Shown here piece by piece: positions 31,396 to 40,792 of a stretch of 64,000 bases of DNA. The notes under the pieces are model-generated. The model was not told the origin of the DNA. It saw only the letters and a list, made by a program, of their open reading frames with translations, and searched no databases. Every line of letters starts with the position of its first letter. Within the stretch, counting starts at the first letter, position 1. The stretch covers positions 1,674,001-1,738,000 of the forward strand of contig JAWLAZ010000001.1 in assembly GCA_041395205.1 (NCBI GenBank), given 5' to 3'. Source of the DNA: JAHEFU01 sp041395205 (GTDB taxonomy: Bacteria > 4484-113 > JAFGCY01). The translations under genes were made by a program, and so were the position numbers.

Positions 31396-34335
31396 TCAGG
31401 GGGCGAGCACCACCAGCTGCCGGCGTTCGTCGTCACTGATGAAGAAGCGGCCCTCCGGACCCATCTGGATGTCGGAGATGTCGCGCACCTGGCCGTCTCC
31501 GTCGCCCCAGTTGCCGAAGCTGACGATCTTGCCGTAGGCACCCTCCGGAGTGTCCGGGGTGGAGTACTTCGTGAACAGGAAGGTGCCGCCGTAAATGTAG
31601 ACGTAGCCAGCCGCGTCCACGGCCAGGGCATCGCCCCAGCTGTTGCCGGAGGTGTTCTCGAGGGTGTCGAGGTAGGCCCCCGTCTCCAGGTCGAAGCGCA
31701 GGACCTCGGCACTGCTGCTCCAGGAGTTTGACAACACGTAGAGGTTGCCCTGGTAGCCGTCAATCGCCAGGCGGCGCGGGCTGTTGTTGCCGGGATCGGG
31801 CATGTCGAACTGGCGCTTGTAGAAGCCGTCCTCGAAGACCTGCACGCGGTCGTTGTCCTGGTCGGTCACGAACAGCTCGCCATCCCACCAGGCCAGGGAG
31901 TAGTTGCCCTTGAAGCGGCCGTTCTCGCTGCCCCAGTCCGTTGCCAGCACGCGGTAGCTGCTGAAGTCCTCGGTGTATTCCGTCAGCACGGTGTAGTCGT
32001 GGCTGAAGTAGATCTTGCCATCCTCGCCCCAGCAGGCCTCATAGCCCGTGCGGCCCATGCGGCCCGTGATCAGGTCGCCGTCGTTGCCGGCGGTCTCCAG
32101 GTAGACGCGATCGAGGAACTGGTTGCGCAGGCCCATCAGCGAGATGCTGTAGGAAGCCTCGTCCATCACGATGTACTGGCCGGTGTCATGGCGGATGCTG
32201 ACGTGGCGCGGCATCGCCCATTCACCTTCCTGGGGCACGAGGTCGCCGAGCCCGAACTGCACGGCACCGGTGGAGGCGTTGTAGGCCGCGACGCGCTGGT
32301 TGGTACGGTCCGCGATCACGAGCCGGCCATCCGCATCGGCGGCCATGCCCCACATCGACCAGAAGCGGCCCTCCTGCCCGGTGGGATCAGTCAGCTCCTT
32401 GCCCGTGCCGTCCATGTAGCCGCTGTGGCCCCACTCGTCAATGAAGCTGAAGTCGTCAGGATCGAAGGAGAGGATGCGGTCGCGGTTGGTGTCGCAGCAG
32501 TACACGGTGCCGTCAGGCGTGATCGCCAGCCCGAAGGGATCGTGCAGTTCGCCGACGTTGCCCTCGGTGTCGAGGTTGCCGTCATAGCTGCCGAGCAGGT
32601 TGCCGTCGTCATCGTACCAGTAGATGAAGTTGCTGTTGACATCGGCGACGACGATCCGCCCCTGAGCATCGATCTCCACATCCTCGGGGTCGGAAAGCGT
32701 GCCGCTGCCGATGTAGCGGTCGAAGGCGTTGCCGATGAAGCGTGCCAGGCGGCCGTTGGCCTCGTCCGCGATCACCCAGGAATTGCCGGGGCCGAGCGCG
32801 AAGTGGTCGCCGCTGTCAAAGTGGTCATCCAGCACGCTGAAGTCCACCGCGGGCTCGATCGTCCTGGCGACGGGGTCGTAGGCCCAGATCTCCGCACCGT
32901 CACCGTGCTTGATCCAGACCCTGCCGTCCGCCGCGACCTCGATGTCGCGCGCATTGGAGATGTAGCAGTAGTCGAAGGGCGTGCCGTCGGCATTGTAGCC
33001 TTCCACGCGCCGGGAGTTCTCATTGCCGACCCAGTAGCGGCCGTTGCCATCCACGGCCACGCCGGTGGGATCGTAGGCCTGCCACTCCTGGTAGGTGGTC
33101 TTGCCGATCTGGCTCCAGTTCTTCAGGGGCGTGGCGGGGTCCAGCACCTGCAGGGGCTGGCTGTCGCTGAGCTTGCTGAAGACCTTGACGCGCATGCTGG
33201 ACTGCACGTTCTGCGGGGCATCGAGCGGGACGCGGAAGCGCATCTGCGTCGGGGAGGTGACCTGGATGTTGCCACCGCTGACGGTCTGCGTGCCGTTGAG
33301 GATCACGCTCGTAGCCCCGCTCTCGAAGCCGGCTCCCTCCACGTAGACCCAGTAGCCCGGGAAGGTGCGCTCGAACATGATGCGGTCGATGTAGAGATCG
33401 AAGTTCGCCTGCAGCGTCGCCACATTGGAGACTCCGCTCTCGACCTGGTCGCTGGCCAGCGCGGTCACGGCGAAGTAGTAGCGCTTGCCGGTGTCGATCT
33501 CATTGAGTTCGACATGCGGATCCGCGCCGGGAGGAATCAGGCTCAGGTTGTACCTGACAACCGTGCTCTCGCCGGCCTGGCTGAAGTTCTTCTCGGCGTA
33601 GTAGACGTTGTAGCCGAGCAGGCCGGGGCTCGGGCTGGCATCCCAGTCGAGGTGCACGGCACCGTCCTGCACGGTGGCCGTCAGGCCTGTGGGCGGGACC
33701 GGCGGCGGGTTGGTGCTGAGCTGCAGCTCCAGTTCGTCGAAGACCACGCGGTCGCCGGCGGCCGTCAGGCCCAGCACGTAGACATGCCCGTTGTGGATGT
33801 ACTCGCCATCCTGCGGGATCATGAACGTGCCGCTGCCGTCATAGGGGCCGACCCAGCGCCAGCGATTGCTGCCGTAGTCGGCGATCGCCAGGTAGTGCTG
33901 GTCGGGGTTGTCACCGACGCTGCTCTTGAGCTCGATGGCGTATTCATCGCCACCCGTGGTGCTGAAGCCGTACATCGCCCAGGCGACGCCGGAGGCGGGG
34001 GCCTGCACCACCAGCCGCTCGCCGCTGATGCTGGTGCCACTGCTCTTCTGCATGGCATTCTTGCCGGGGACCACCAGCACCGTGCGGCTGGCCCGGCGGT
34101 TGACCTCGGGCAGGGGCGGCAGGCCGTCAGCGGCTATTCCGTCGCGGCTCAGCGCACCGTTGTCAGTTTCCGGCGTGGCGGGAGCCTGGCGGCCGTCGTT
34201 GTGCACGACGCTCTCAGTGCTGCCGCTGTCCAGCCGGCTGATCGTCTCTTCCGCTCCGGAGCCACAGCCCGCCAGCAGCAGGGCCATGGCCGCGCAGAGC
34301 AGCAGCCCCCTGCGGGGCGCCAGGATTGCGCGCAT
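31396..34335 (-). CDS. large lipoprotein with FN3/IPT and NHL-type beta-propeller domains
   Basis: 979 residues. Start at 34335 because GGAGGAA precedes it, the signal peptide MRAILAPRRGLLLCAAMALLLAGCG carries a lipobox, and it follows the upstream gene's stop by one base. Order of parts: lipidated N-terminus and Ser/Thr/Asn linker; a beta-sandwich (~110-215); a fibronectin type III-like domain (PVPPTGLTATVQDGAVHLDWDASP, ~220-310); an IPT/TIG-like domain (FERTFPGYWVYVEGAGF, ~325-410); then several NHL-like propeller blades with the pattern G(V/L)A.D..G..YV.D...NR...F (GVAVDGNGRYWVGNENSRRVE, DVEIDAQGRIVVADVNSNF, PFGLAITPDGTVYCCDTNRDRI). Likely an extracellular binding or carrier protein; no enzyme motif seen. 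Co-transcribed with the HzsA-like lipoprotein. Confidence 0.85.
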   Translation of the reverse strand: MRAILAPRRGLLLCAAMALLLAGCGSGAEETISRLDSGSTESVVHNDGRQAPATPETDNGALSRDGIAADGLPPLPEVNRRASRTVLVVPGKNAMQKSSGTSISGERLVVQAPASGVAWAMYGFSTTGGDEYAIELKSSVGDNPDQHYLAIADYGSNRWRWVGPYDGSGTFMIPQDGEYIHNGHVYVLGLTAAGDRVVFDELELQLSTNPPPVPPTGLTATVQDGAVHLDWDASPSPGLLGYNVYYAEKNFSQAGESTVVRYNLSLIPPGADPHVELNEIDTGKRYYFAVTALASDQVESGVSNVATLQANFDLYIDRIMFERTFPGYWVYVEGAGFESGATSVILNGTQTVSGGNIQVTSPTQMRFRVPLDAPQNVQSSMRVKVFSKLSDSQPLQVLDPATPLKNWSQIGKTTYQEWQAYDPTGVAVDGNGRYWVGNENSRRVEGYNADGTPFDYCYISNARDIEVAADGRVWIKHGDGAEIWAYDPVARTIEPAVDFSVLDDHFDSGDHFALGPGNSWVIADEANGRLARFIGNAFDRYIGSGTLSDPEDVEIDAQGRIVVADVNSNFIYWYDDDGNLLGSYDGNLDTEGNVGELHDPFGLAITPDGTVYCCDTNRDRILSFDPDDFSFIDEWGHSGYMDGTGKELTDPTGQEGRFWSMWGMAADADGRLVIADRTNQRVAAYNASTGAVQFGLGDLVPQEGEWAMPRHVSIRHDTGQYIVMDEASYSISLMGLRNQFLDRVYLETAGNDGDLITGRMGRTGYEACWGEDGKIYFSHDYTVLTEYTEDFSSYRVLATDWGSENGRFKGNYSLAWWDGELFVTDQDNDRVQVFEDGFYKRQFDMPDPGNNSPRRLAIDGYQGNLYVLSNSWSSSAEVLRFDLETGAYLDTLENTSGNSWGDALAVDAAGYVYIYGGTFLFTKYSTPDTPEGAYGKIVSFGNWGDGDGQVRDISDIQMGPEGRFFISDDERRQLVVLAP

Positions 34336-34336
34336 G

Positions 34337-36352
34337 CTATTCCTCCGGAGTGTTGTCAATCACCGTGTTGTAGAAGTCCTCGAACAGGCCGCGCAGGTCA
34401 TGGAAGCCGGGACCGTTGGGCTGGAAGGCCTGCTTGCCGAGGTCAATGTGGTTCTGGATGTCGATGCGGCCATGGCAACCGGCGCAGGTATGCGTCTCAC
34501 CGGGCTGCACGGAGTTGAACATCCGCTCGCGCACGGCCACGCGGCCGGTGCCGTCCACCAGCTCCCAGGTGATCGGGGTATTGGCGGGGATGCGGATCCG
34601 GAAGCTGCCGTCGGGAGCCACGGGGTACTCGCCGATCACGTTGTACTCACCCATCATCGGGAAGTTGTGGTTGCCGAAGCTGAAGTCGCCGGGGTCGCCA
34701 TTCGGCAGGCCATCCATGCGGCGGGCCTGCTTGACACGCAGGGTCCAGGGGCCGTCCTGGGGCAGCACGTTGCCCTGGCGCTGGTCGCCGCCACGGTCGA
34801 AGATGTTCTCGCAGGCGAATTCGCCCCACTGCTCGGCGTTGCGGGTCTCATCCGGGATCACCGGCGGGATCTCACGCGGCAGCAGCGGGATCGCCCCGAA
34901 CTCCGTGATGCCCTCGGCATCGCAGATCGCGGTCAGGTTGGCACCGTCGCTGTCCATCACGTAGATGCCCCAGTCCGGCTGGTCGCCCTCCTGGTCGTTC
35001 CAGACATCGCCGGGGGCGTAGCTCACGAGGATCCGCCCGTCGGGCAGGCCCACCGGGAACTTGTAGCGGCCGTAGGTGTTCCAGTCACCGGCATCCACCA
35101 TGCGCTTCTCGGTGAGGTAGCTGTAGGTCGGGAAGTCCGGGTTGCCGGCCGGGTCGGCCAGCATGATCGCGCCGGCGCCGTAGTTCTCGTGGTGCGCGCG
35201 GCCACCCGTGGGCAAGTTGAAGTTCGTGTGGGTCAGGAGGATCTGGTGGTCCACCGTCTCGTTGACATCCACGAAGCAGTCGATGCTGTCCCGTGCGATG
35301 TGGCTGCCGAACACCGGGAAGGCGAAGCGGCCGTCGGGCAGCATCTTCCAGACCACGAAGCGGTTGTAGCGCGGGCCGGCGATGTTGATGCGCGTATCCC
35401 AGGAGATGAAGAGGATCTCGCCGGTGTGCGACACGATCGGGTTGAAGGCACCGTTGCTGGAGATGTGGATCTGGCGCTCCTCGCCGGTGAAGCGGTCGAG
35501 GATATGCATGTGCGGCACCTGGGTGCCGGCATCGTAGAAGTCGCCGATGCCATAGCGCTCGCTGGTGAAGAGGATGTCGCCGCTGGGCAGGTAGGTCGGC
35601 TCAGCGTCGTCATAGTCATTGAAGGTCAGCTGCGTGAGGTTCGTGCCGTCGATGTTGACCTCGAACAGCTCCATGTCGGACCCGCCGAATTCGCGCATCG
35701 CCAGCAGGATGCGCTGGCCGTCATAGCTCAGCTCCAGATCCTGCATCGGGCGGTCGCTGATCGTCAGCACCTGGCTGAGCGTGCCGTCCGGATCGAGGCG
35801 CATGATGGTCTGGTCCGCATAGAAGTTGCGGCCCAGGTTGCGGAAGGCCATGAAGGGCGTGCGGTTGGGGTTGTCAACCGGGTTGGACTTGATGAACAGG
35901 ATCGGGTGGTCCAGCAGGCCGTCGGGGATTCCCGACGCGCCCATGGTCACCCGGTTGCCGCCCCCGGCGGATTCCAGCTCGTAGTACTGGGTGCCGCTTC
36001 CGGCCTCCAGCACCGCTGACTGGCCCGCCGCCAGCTCCGTGATGGTGGATCTGCTGAGGTCCGCTTCGATGCGGCGAACCACGGCATCCCGGTCCACCTC
36101 CACATTGAGCCCTTCAGCACCCTTCTTGATGCTGGTCACCACACCGGGCTCAAGCTGTGACTGGTCAATCCCGTCAACCCTGCCGACGACCGGCAGCCTT
36201 CTACCGGCATCCGATAACAGCACGTCCTGGCCGGCCGGCGCTTCCGCCGCGGGCAGTCCCTGCTGTGCGGGCACTGCCCCGCCGCCTCCGCAAGAGGCCA
36301 GCACGAGCATTGCCAGAATGCCGGAGACCGGCAGCAATCCAGATTTCCGCAT
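34337..36352 (-). CDS. HzsA-like lipoprotein with PD40/WD40 propeller and one c-type haem motif
   Basis: 671 residues. Start at 36352: GGGAGG lies in front and the lipobox VLASC follows. The middle holds PD40/WD40-like propeller repeats (GEEDIYELSFS-type blades: QDLELSYDGQRILLAMREFGG, FNPIVSHTGEILFISWDTR, VGLPDGRILVSYAPGD) and matches the pattern of proteins related to the middle domain of the hydrazine synthase alpha subunit, which are widespread beyond anammox bacteria. Near the C-terminus (~624) is a single c-type haem site, CAGCH, in a GETHTCAGCHGRID context. With one haem motif and no other HZS subunits there is no reason to infer hydrazine synthesis. It has a near-consensus promoter and a long leader with a palindrome. 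Confidence 0.85.
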   Translation of the reverse strand: MRKSGLLPVSGILAMLVLASCGGGGAVPAQQGLPAAEAPAGQDVLLSDAGRRLPVVGRVDGIDQSQLEPGVVTSIKKGAEGLNVEVDRDAVVRRIEADLSRSTITELAAGQSAVLEAGSGTQYYELESAGGGNRVTMGASGIPDGLLDHPILFIKSNPVDNPNRTPFMAFRNLGRNFYADQTIMRLDPDGTLSQVLTISDRPMQDLELSYDGQRILLAMREFGGSDMELFEVNIDGTNLTQLTFNDYDDAEPTYLPSGDILFTSERYGIGDFYDAGTQVPHMHILDRFTGEERQIHISSNGAFNPIVSHTGEILFISWDTRINIAGPRYNRFVVWKMLPDGRFAFPVFGSHIARDSIDCFVDVNETVDHQILLTHTNFNLPTGGRAHHENYGAGAIMLADPAGNPDFPTYSYLTEKRMVDAGDWNTYGRYKFPVGLPDGRILVSYAPGDVWNDQEGDQPDWGIYVMDSDGANLTAICDAEGITEFGAIPLLPREIPPVIPDETRNAEQWGEFACENIFDRGGDQRQGNVLPQDGPWTLRVKQARRMDGLPNGDPGDFSFGNHNFPMMGEYNVIGEYPVAPDGSFRIRIPANTPITWELVDGTGRVAVRERMFNSVQPGETHTCAGCHGRIDIQNHIDLGKQAFQPNGPGFHDLRGLFEDFYNTVIDNTPEE

Positions 36353-36439
36353 AGCAACCTCCCTAATCCCCGCCGCCGGAAACATGACGACGGCATGCCA
36401 CAAGGAGATTAACAGGGTGGGCCTGGGTCTGCTGGAGCC

Positions 36440-36456
36440 TTCGCTGATTCAGCGAA
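36440..36456. promoter_or_regulatory. perfect palindrome in the leader of the HzsA-like gene
   Basis: TTCGCTGA-T-TCAGCGAA (8-1-8), about 70 bases downstream of the -10 box on the minus strand and 88 bases ahead of the start codon. It could be an operator or a stem in the leader RNA. The rest of the gap 36353-36647 holds only the promoter and an imperfect stem at about 36599-36625 that may act as a weak terminator for the kinase gene. Confidence 0.4.
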
Positions 36457-36525
36457 TTTTCCGCGCTTTCCCGTCCGTTTCCTGCGATCCCCTTTAACGG
36501 ACTTTAACCCGGATTTAACTTTCCG

Positions 36526-36554
36526 AGTATATATGAATTGTAACGTGTTTTCAA
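36526..36554 (-). promoter_or_regulatory. sigma-70-type promoter of the surface-lipoprotein operon
   Basis: Minus-strand -35 TTGAAA (36549-36554), 17-base spacer, -10 TATACT (36526-36531). Predicted leader about 168 bases. Confidence 0.75.
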
Positions 36555-36647
36555 GGATTTGACAGCTGTTTTGCGCTTGTGAAGGAAAAAGTCAGGCAAT
36601 CTCACTATCTTGCGATATTGAGTCAGGGTTTGCAGCAGGGAGACGGG

Positions 36648-39600
36648 CTACTGAATCTGGCCCTGCAGGGCACTGACCGGATGATCCGAAGGGCGGCGGT
36701 CCAGCACCTGGCGGATCGTGGCCGCGAGCCGCTGCGGGCTGACCGGCTTGTCGAGGAAGGCACTGAGGCCGTAGCGCCCGAGCATCTCCGAATTGACCGT
36801 GCGGCTGAAGCCGGTGCAGAGGATCACGGGCAGCTCGGGGCGGATCCCGTGCAGGGCCTGGGTCAGCTGCACACCGGTCAGACCCGGCATGGTCTGGTCC
36901 GTGATCAGGATGTCGAAGGCCTCAGGGTCGAGCTCGAACAGGCGCAGGGCGTCCTCCGGGCTGAGCGTGCGGGTCACGTGGTAGCCGAGCTGGCGCAGCG
37001 CCTGGTCCGCCATGGCGGCGACCATCTCCTCGTCGTCAACCAGCAGCACGCGTTCGCAGCCCTCGATGTTGTCGAAGTCCGGCTCCCCGAGCGGCTCCTC
37101 CACATTCTCGGAGCGCGGCAGCAGGATCGAGAACTCACTGCCGAGCCCGGGATTGCTGTGCACGCGGATCGCGCCGCCGAGCCGGGTGACGATGCCATGC
37201 ACCACGCTCAGGCCGAGCCCCGTGCCGCGGCCGGTTTCCTTGGTGGTGAAGAAGGGTTCGAAGATCCGCTGGCGCACGCTGTCATCCATGCCCTCGCCGG
37301 TGTCGCTCACACTGAGCACCTGGTAGCTGCCGGGGCTGATGCCCAGTTCCGCGGCTTCCTCACCGTCCTCGAGCTCATAGCGGCTGAGGTCCACCTCAAG
37401 GATGCCGCCGTGTTCCTCCATGGCCTGGCCGGCATTGGTGCAGAGGTTCATCACGACCTGGTGCAGCTGGGTGGCATCGGCGAAGACCGTGCCCTCGAGA
37501 TCCAGCAGGTTCTGGCGGATCTCGATCGTGCTCGGCAGGGAAGCACGGATCAGCTTCAGCACCTCGCGCACGATGCGCTGGGTGCAGACCGCCTCGCTGC
37601 GGGTTTCACGGTGCTGGCTGAAGGTCAGGATCTGGCGCACGAGGTCCGTGGCACGGCGGCTGGCGGTCAGCACGCTGTCCAGGTTGGACTGCATGCGGGC
37701 ATTGCCGGGCAGCTCGCGCTTGACGATCTGCGTGTAGCCGATGATCGCCGCGAGGATGTTGTTGAAGTCGTGGGCGATGCCGCCCGCGAGGCTGCCGATC
37801 GCCTCCATCTTCTGGGTGTGCTGCAGCCGGGATTCCAGCAGCGACTTCATGGTGATGTCGCGCAGCACGCCGACGTAGTTGGCAACCTCGCCGCTGCTGC
37901 CGACGATCGGCGTGATCGCGGCATCGACGCGGAACAGCCCGCCCGAGGCATTGCGGTTGACGATCTCGCCGCGCCAGACCTGGCCGGCGGCAAGCTGGCC
38001 CCACATCGCGGCGAAGAAGGCGTCGTCATGTTCCTCGCTGCGCAGGATGCGCGCGGTGAACTGGCGCACTTCCTTGAGCCGGTAGCCGCTGATGCGCTCG
38101 AAGGCCGGGTTGACGTAGACGATCCGACCATCGCGATCAGTGATCAGGATCATTTCATCGACGCGCTCAATGGCGGTCAGCAGGCGCAGGCGCTCCTCCT
38201 CCACGAGGCGGCGCTCGGAATCGTCGCGCAGCGTGAAGAAGGCACCGCTGATGCGGCCGTCCTCCTCGATCGGGATCGCGCTGAGCGTGGCTTCCGTGTA
38301 GCCCTGCACACTGCCGCGGAAGCGCACCTCGCAGCCGCTGTGGCCGCGGCCGCGCATCACGCTCAGGAAGAGCTGCTGCACGCGGCGGTGGTCGTCGGGA
38401 TGCAGCAGACCCAGCGGGTTGCGTCCGATCCACTCGCTGATGGCATGGCTGGTCTGCTGCTCGAAGGCGGCATTGATCGCGGTGAGGATCCCGTTGCGGG
38501 AGACGGTGAAGATCAGGTCGTCCGCGCCTTCCACGAGGCTTCTGAGCCGTTCCTCGCTGTGGCGCAGGCTGTCCTCTGTGCGGCGGCGGTCGCTTAAGTC
38601 CTCATGCACCAGCAGCACCTCACCGGGCCGGCCCTCGCTGCTGGCAATCCCGTAGATGAAGCAGCGCGTCCAGGGCAGGAAGGGCAGGGGTGTCTGGGCC
38701 GCACCGGCCTCGGGCTGGCGCAGGAGCGGCAGTTCGGTGGCCTCGCCGCTGAAGCCGCGGCGCACGTAGGACTGCAGGCCCTGGGCGGCGATCTGCGGAT
38801 CCTCGAGGATGTTGTAGTCCTCAAAGGCCCCGCGGCGCTGGGCGAACATCCGCTGCCAGACCTGATTGCCACGCAGGGCCCTGCCATCGGTGGAGTAGAC
38901 CTGCATTGCCAGCGGTGAATGCTCGAACATGTTGCGGTAGCGGGCCTCGATCTCCTGCTGGAGCTGCTCCGTCTGCAGGCGGTCGATGGCAACACCGGCC
39001 AGGTTGGCGGCGATCTCCAGGCCGTGGAAGACATCGTCCACGGGCTCCATGCCCTCGGGCATGTAGAGTGCCAGTACTCCGAGCACCGTGCCGCTGGCGG
39101 AAATCACGGGCTGGGCCACGCAGAGGCCGAGGCCAAGCCCGGCAGCCTCAAGGCGCTGCATGGCCTGGCCGTCATCCGCAAGCCGCGGGCTGACGACGCG
39201 TTCGCCACGGAAGGCCGCCATGCCGCAGCAGGAACCCTCCTCGCTGATGCGCAGCCGGTCCAGCAGCTCAAGGGCGAGTTCGGACATCTGCGGCGGGAAG
39301 GCATTGCGCAGGCAGCCGCCCTCGTTGTCAGCGATCATCACGCTGCAGACGCAGCCCGGGTTGATCAGGCCGACGCTGCGGGCCAGGGATTCCAGGATGT
39401 CCTCCAGCTCGATCCCGGCCATCAGCATCTCCACGAGCCGGGTCTGGCTGCCGGCCAGTACGCTGGAACGGTGCTGGACCGTCACGTCACGGGCCTGCAG
39501 CAGGCGCAGGCTGCGCTCGCCCTGGGCCAGGCTCGTGAGCCCGATCAGCAGGCGGCCGCGTGGTCCGCCGTCGCTGTTGATCTCGGCCATGAAGCAGCTG

Positions 39601-40217
39601 TCCGCGCTGCCGATCTCGGCGACCGGACGCGGCTCAACCTGGCAGATGTCCACGAAGTCATGCAGCTGGCGGCCCTGCAGGCGGCCCGGGCCGGCCTGCA
39701 GCAGCTCCTCCAGCGCGGGGCTGGCGGTGATGAAGTTGCCATTCTCGTCAATCAGGGCGGCGCAGGCCGCATTTTCCCAGAACAGGCTGGCCCCGCTGGG
39801 CAGCGGATCAGTCTCGGGTGCCAGGCTGGCAGGGTTCGTATGCTGCACCGGCTGCCGGCGCAGGCGCAGGATGCAGCGCCTGAGCTGTTCGCCGAAGCCA
39901 CTGTCCAGCACGAGGCAGTCGTCCATCCCGCTGCGCAGGGCGATCACGGCCGCGTGTGTGGCATGCTCCTCCACCAGTGCGGCGCAGGCCAGGCCGGGAC
40001 AGCGCTGGTGCAGGTTCGTGAGCAGTCCGGCGGGGTCGGAGTCGGCCTCGAGTTCCAGCAGCAGCAGGTCGAAGCGGCGCTCGCCGAGCAGGGCGACGGC
40101 CTCGCTGGCCAGCGCGCAGTGCTCGAGCGCAACCGGCAGGCCCCGCAGGGCTTCACCAAGCGCGGATGCGGCCGCGGGACTGCTACCCGCGTGCAGGATG
40201 CTGAACTCAGATGACAT
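36648..40217 (-). CDS. hybrid sensor histidine kinase with PAS/GAF array and C-terminal receiver
   Basis: 1,189 residues, no membrane segment, so a cytoplasmic sensor. Order: a degenerate receiver-like domain (1-120) with Glu in the phosphoacceptor place; PAS (~150-260); GAF (~270-430; VCSVMIADNEGGCLRNAFPP, CGMAAFRGERVVSP); three more PAS/PAC units (~430-560, ~565-685, ~690-810); H-box GGIAHDFNNILAAI (~830); N-box NLCTNAGQAMEE; G-boxes DTGEGMDD and GTGLGLSVVHGI; and a C-terminal receiver (~1065-1180) with FDILITDQTMPGLTG and the conserved Lys in LDKPVSPQ. The HDFNN H-box is of the type common in Myxococcales and Planctomycetes. It follows the FHA gene by 116 bases and has a possible promoter of its own, so membership in the signalling cluster is likely but not proven. 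Confidence 0.93.
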   Translation of the reverse strand: MSSEFSILHAGSSPAAASALGEALRGLPVALEHCALASEAVALLGERRFDLLLLELEADSDPAGLLTNLHQRCPGLACAALVEEHATHAAVIALRSGMDDCLVLDSGFGEQLRRCILRLRRQPVQHTNPASLAPETDPLPSGASLFWENAACAALIDENGNFITASPALEELLQAGPGRLQGRQLHDFVDICQVEPRPVAEIGSADSCFMAEINSDGGPRGRLLIGLTSLAQGERSLRLLQARDVTVQHRSSVLAGSQTRLVEMLMAGIELEDILESLARSVGLINPGCVCSVMIADNEGGCLRNAFPPQMSELALELLDRLRISEEGSCCGMAAFRGERVVSPRLADDGQAMQRLEAAGLGLGLCVAQPVISASGTVLGVLALYMPEGMEPVDDVFHGLEIAANLAGVAIDRLQTEQLQQEIEARYRNMFEHSPLAMQVYSTDGRALRGNQVWQRMFAQRRGAFEDYNILEDPQIAAQGLQSYVRRGFSGEATELPLLRQPEAGAAQTPLPFLPWTRCFIYGIASSEGRPGEVLLVHEDLSDRRRTEDSLRHSEERLRSLVEGADDLIFTVSRNGILTAINAAFEQQTSHAISEWIGRNPLGLLHPDDHRRVQQLFLSVMRGRGHSGCEVRFRGSVQGYTEATLSAIPIEEDGRISGAFFTLRDDSERRLVEEERLRLLTAIERVDEMILITDRDGRIVYVNPAFERISGYRLKEVRQFTARILRSEEHDDAFFAAMWGQLAAGQVWRGEIVNRNASGGLFRVDAAITPIVGSSGEVANYVGVLRDITMKSLLESRLQHTQKMEAIGSLAGGIAHDFNNILAAIIGYTQIVKRELPGNARMQSNLDSVLTASRRATDLVRQILTFSQHRETRSEAVCTQRIVREVLKLIRASLPSTIEIRQNLLDLEGTVFADATQLHQVVMNLCTNAGQAMEEHGGILEVDLSRYELEDGEEAAELGISPGSYQVLSVSDTGEGMDDSVRQRIFEPFFTTKETGRGTGLGLSVVHGIVTRLGGAIRVHSNPGLGSEFSILLPRSENVEEPLGEPDFDNIEGCERVLLVDDEEMVAAMADQALRQLGYHVTRTLSPEDALRLFELDPEAFDILITDQTMPGLTGVQLTQALHGIRPELPVILCTGFSRTVNSEMLGRYGLSAFLDKPVSPQRLAATIRQVLDRRPSDHPVSALQGQIQ

Positions 40218-40260
40218 TTAACACCGGCGGACTGACTGTCCGCGTGAATTACCTGCTCTA

Positions 40261-40287
40261 TGTATAACAACTGCGGCTGTGCCGCAG
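40261..40287 (-). promoter_or_regulatory. extended -10 and palindrome ahead of the histidine kinase gene
   Basis: Minus-strand TGT-TATACA (TATACA at 40261-40266) about 44 bases ahead of the ATG, next to an inverted repeat CTGCGG-CTGTG-CCGCAG (40271-40287) covering the spacer. Suggests that the kinase can be transcribed and regulated separately from the cluster. Confidence 0.4.
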
Positions 40288-40333
40288 ATCATGCAGGGGC
40301 TTAATCGGCGTCAAATCCGGGTAAACGCGAGGT

Positions 40334-40792
40334 TCAGCCCTCCGGCTGGCTGAGACGCAGCACCATTTCGATGTTGGCAAGGTGGATGCGGTCGCCGTCC
40401 CTGAGCGGGCTGGCGGGCGGCGGAGCCTGGCCGCTGCGCCGCGTGATCTCGCTGCCGTTGAGCAGGGTGCCGTTGGTGCTGCCGAGGTCCTGGATGAACA
40501 GCCCGTCCTCGATCCAGACCAGCTCGGCATGCCTGCGCGAGATCACCGGGGTCTGGCCCAGTTCGGCATCCGTGAGGTCGATGTCGACGATCACGGCGGG
40601 CGGGTCATTGCGCCCGATCAGGGTCCGCTCGCGCTCCAGGCGGTGGCTGCGCCCGAGCGCCGGGCCGTTGGCAATCTCCAGCAGGGCCTGCGGACGGACG
40701 GGTGGCGGCGGGGCCTGGTTGTCATCCTGCTGCTGTGCGGTTCCCCCGGGCCTGCCGGGGATGGGTCCGCGTCCGAATCCGGAATCAGTCAT
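40334..40792 (-). CDS. FHA domain protein
   Basis: 152 residues. A Pro/Gln-rich N-terminus (~40 residues) then one forkhead-associated domain that binds phospho-threonine peptides: TLIGRNDPPAVIVDIDLTD (GR), VISRRHAEL (SxxH), and QDLGSTNGTLLNG (the conserved N-G). The length is typical of a stand-alone FHA adaptor. Its first 8 bases overlap the vWA gene end. A Ser/Thr kinase in the same cluster provides the obvious writer of the phospho-mark. Confidence 0.92.
   Translation of the reverse strand: MTDSGFGRGPIPGRPGGTAQQQDDNQAPPPPVRPQALLEIANGPALGRSHRLERERTLIGRNDPPAVIVDIDLTDAELGQTPVISRRHAELVWIEDGLFIQDLGSTNGTLLNGSEITRRSGQAPPPASPLRDGDRIHLANIEMVLRLSQPEG

Noticed and set aside
31999..34518. Long plus-strand reading frame of about 839 codons over the NHL lipoprotein
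   Set aside because: Shadow of the minus-strand gene: no ribosome site, biased Val/Ala/His composition and no family; the minus frame has signal peptide, domains and terminator.
34337..36352. Possible hydrazine synthase and anammox metabolism
   Set aside because: Only an HzsA-like propeller with a single haem motif is present; related proteins are widespread outside anammox bacteria and no other subunits are seen.
33908..38597. Two long plus-strand frames of about 700 and 670 codons over the HzsA-like and histidine kinase genes
   Set aside because: High-GC antisense shadows of unmistakable minus-strand genes.
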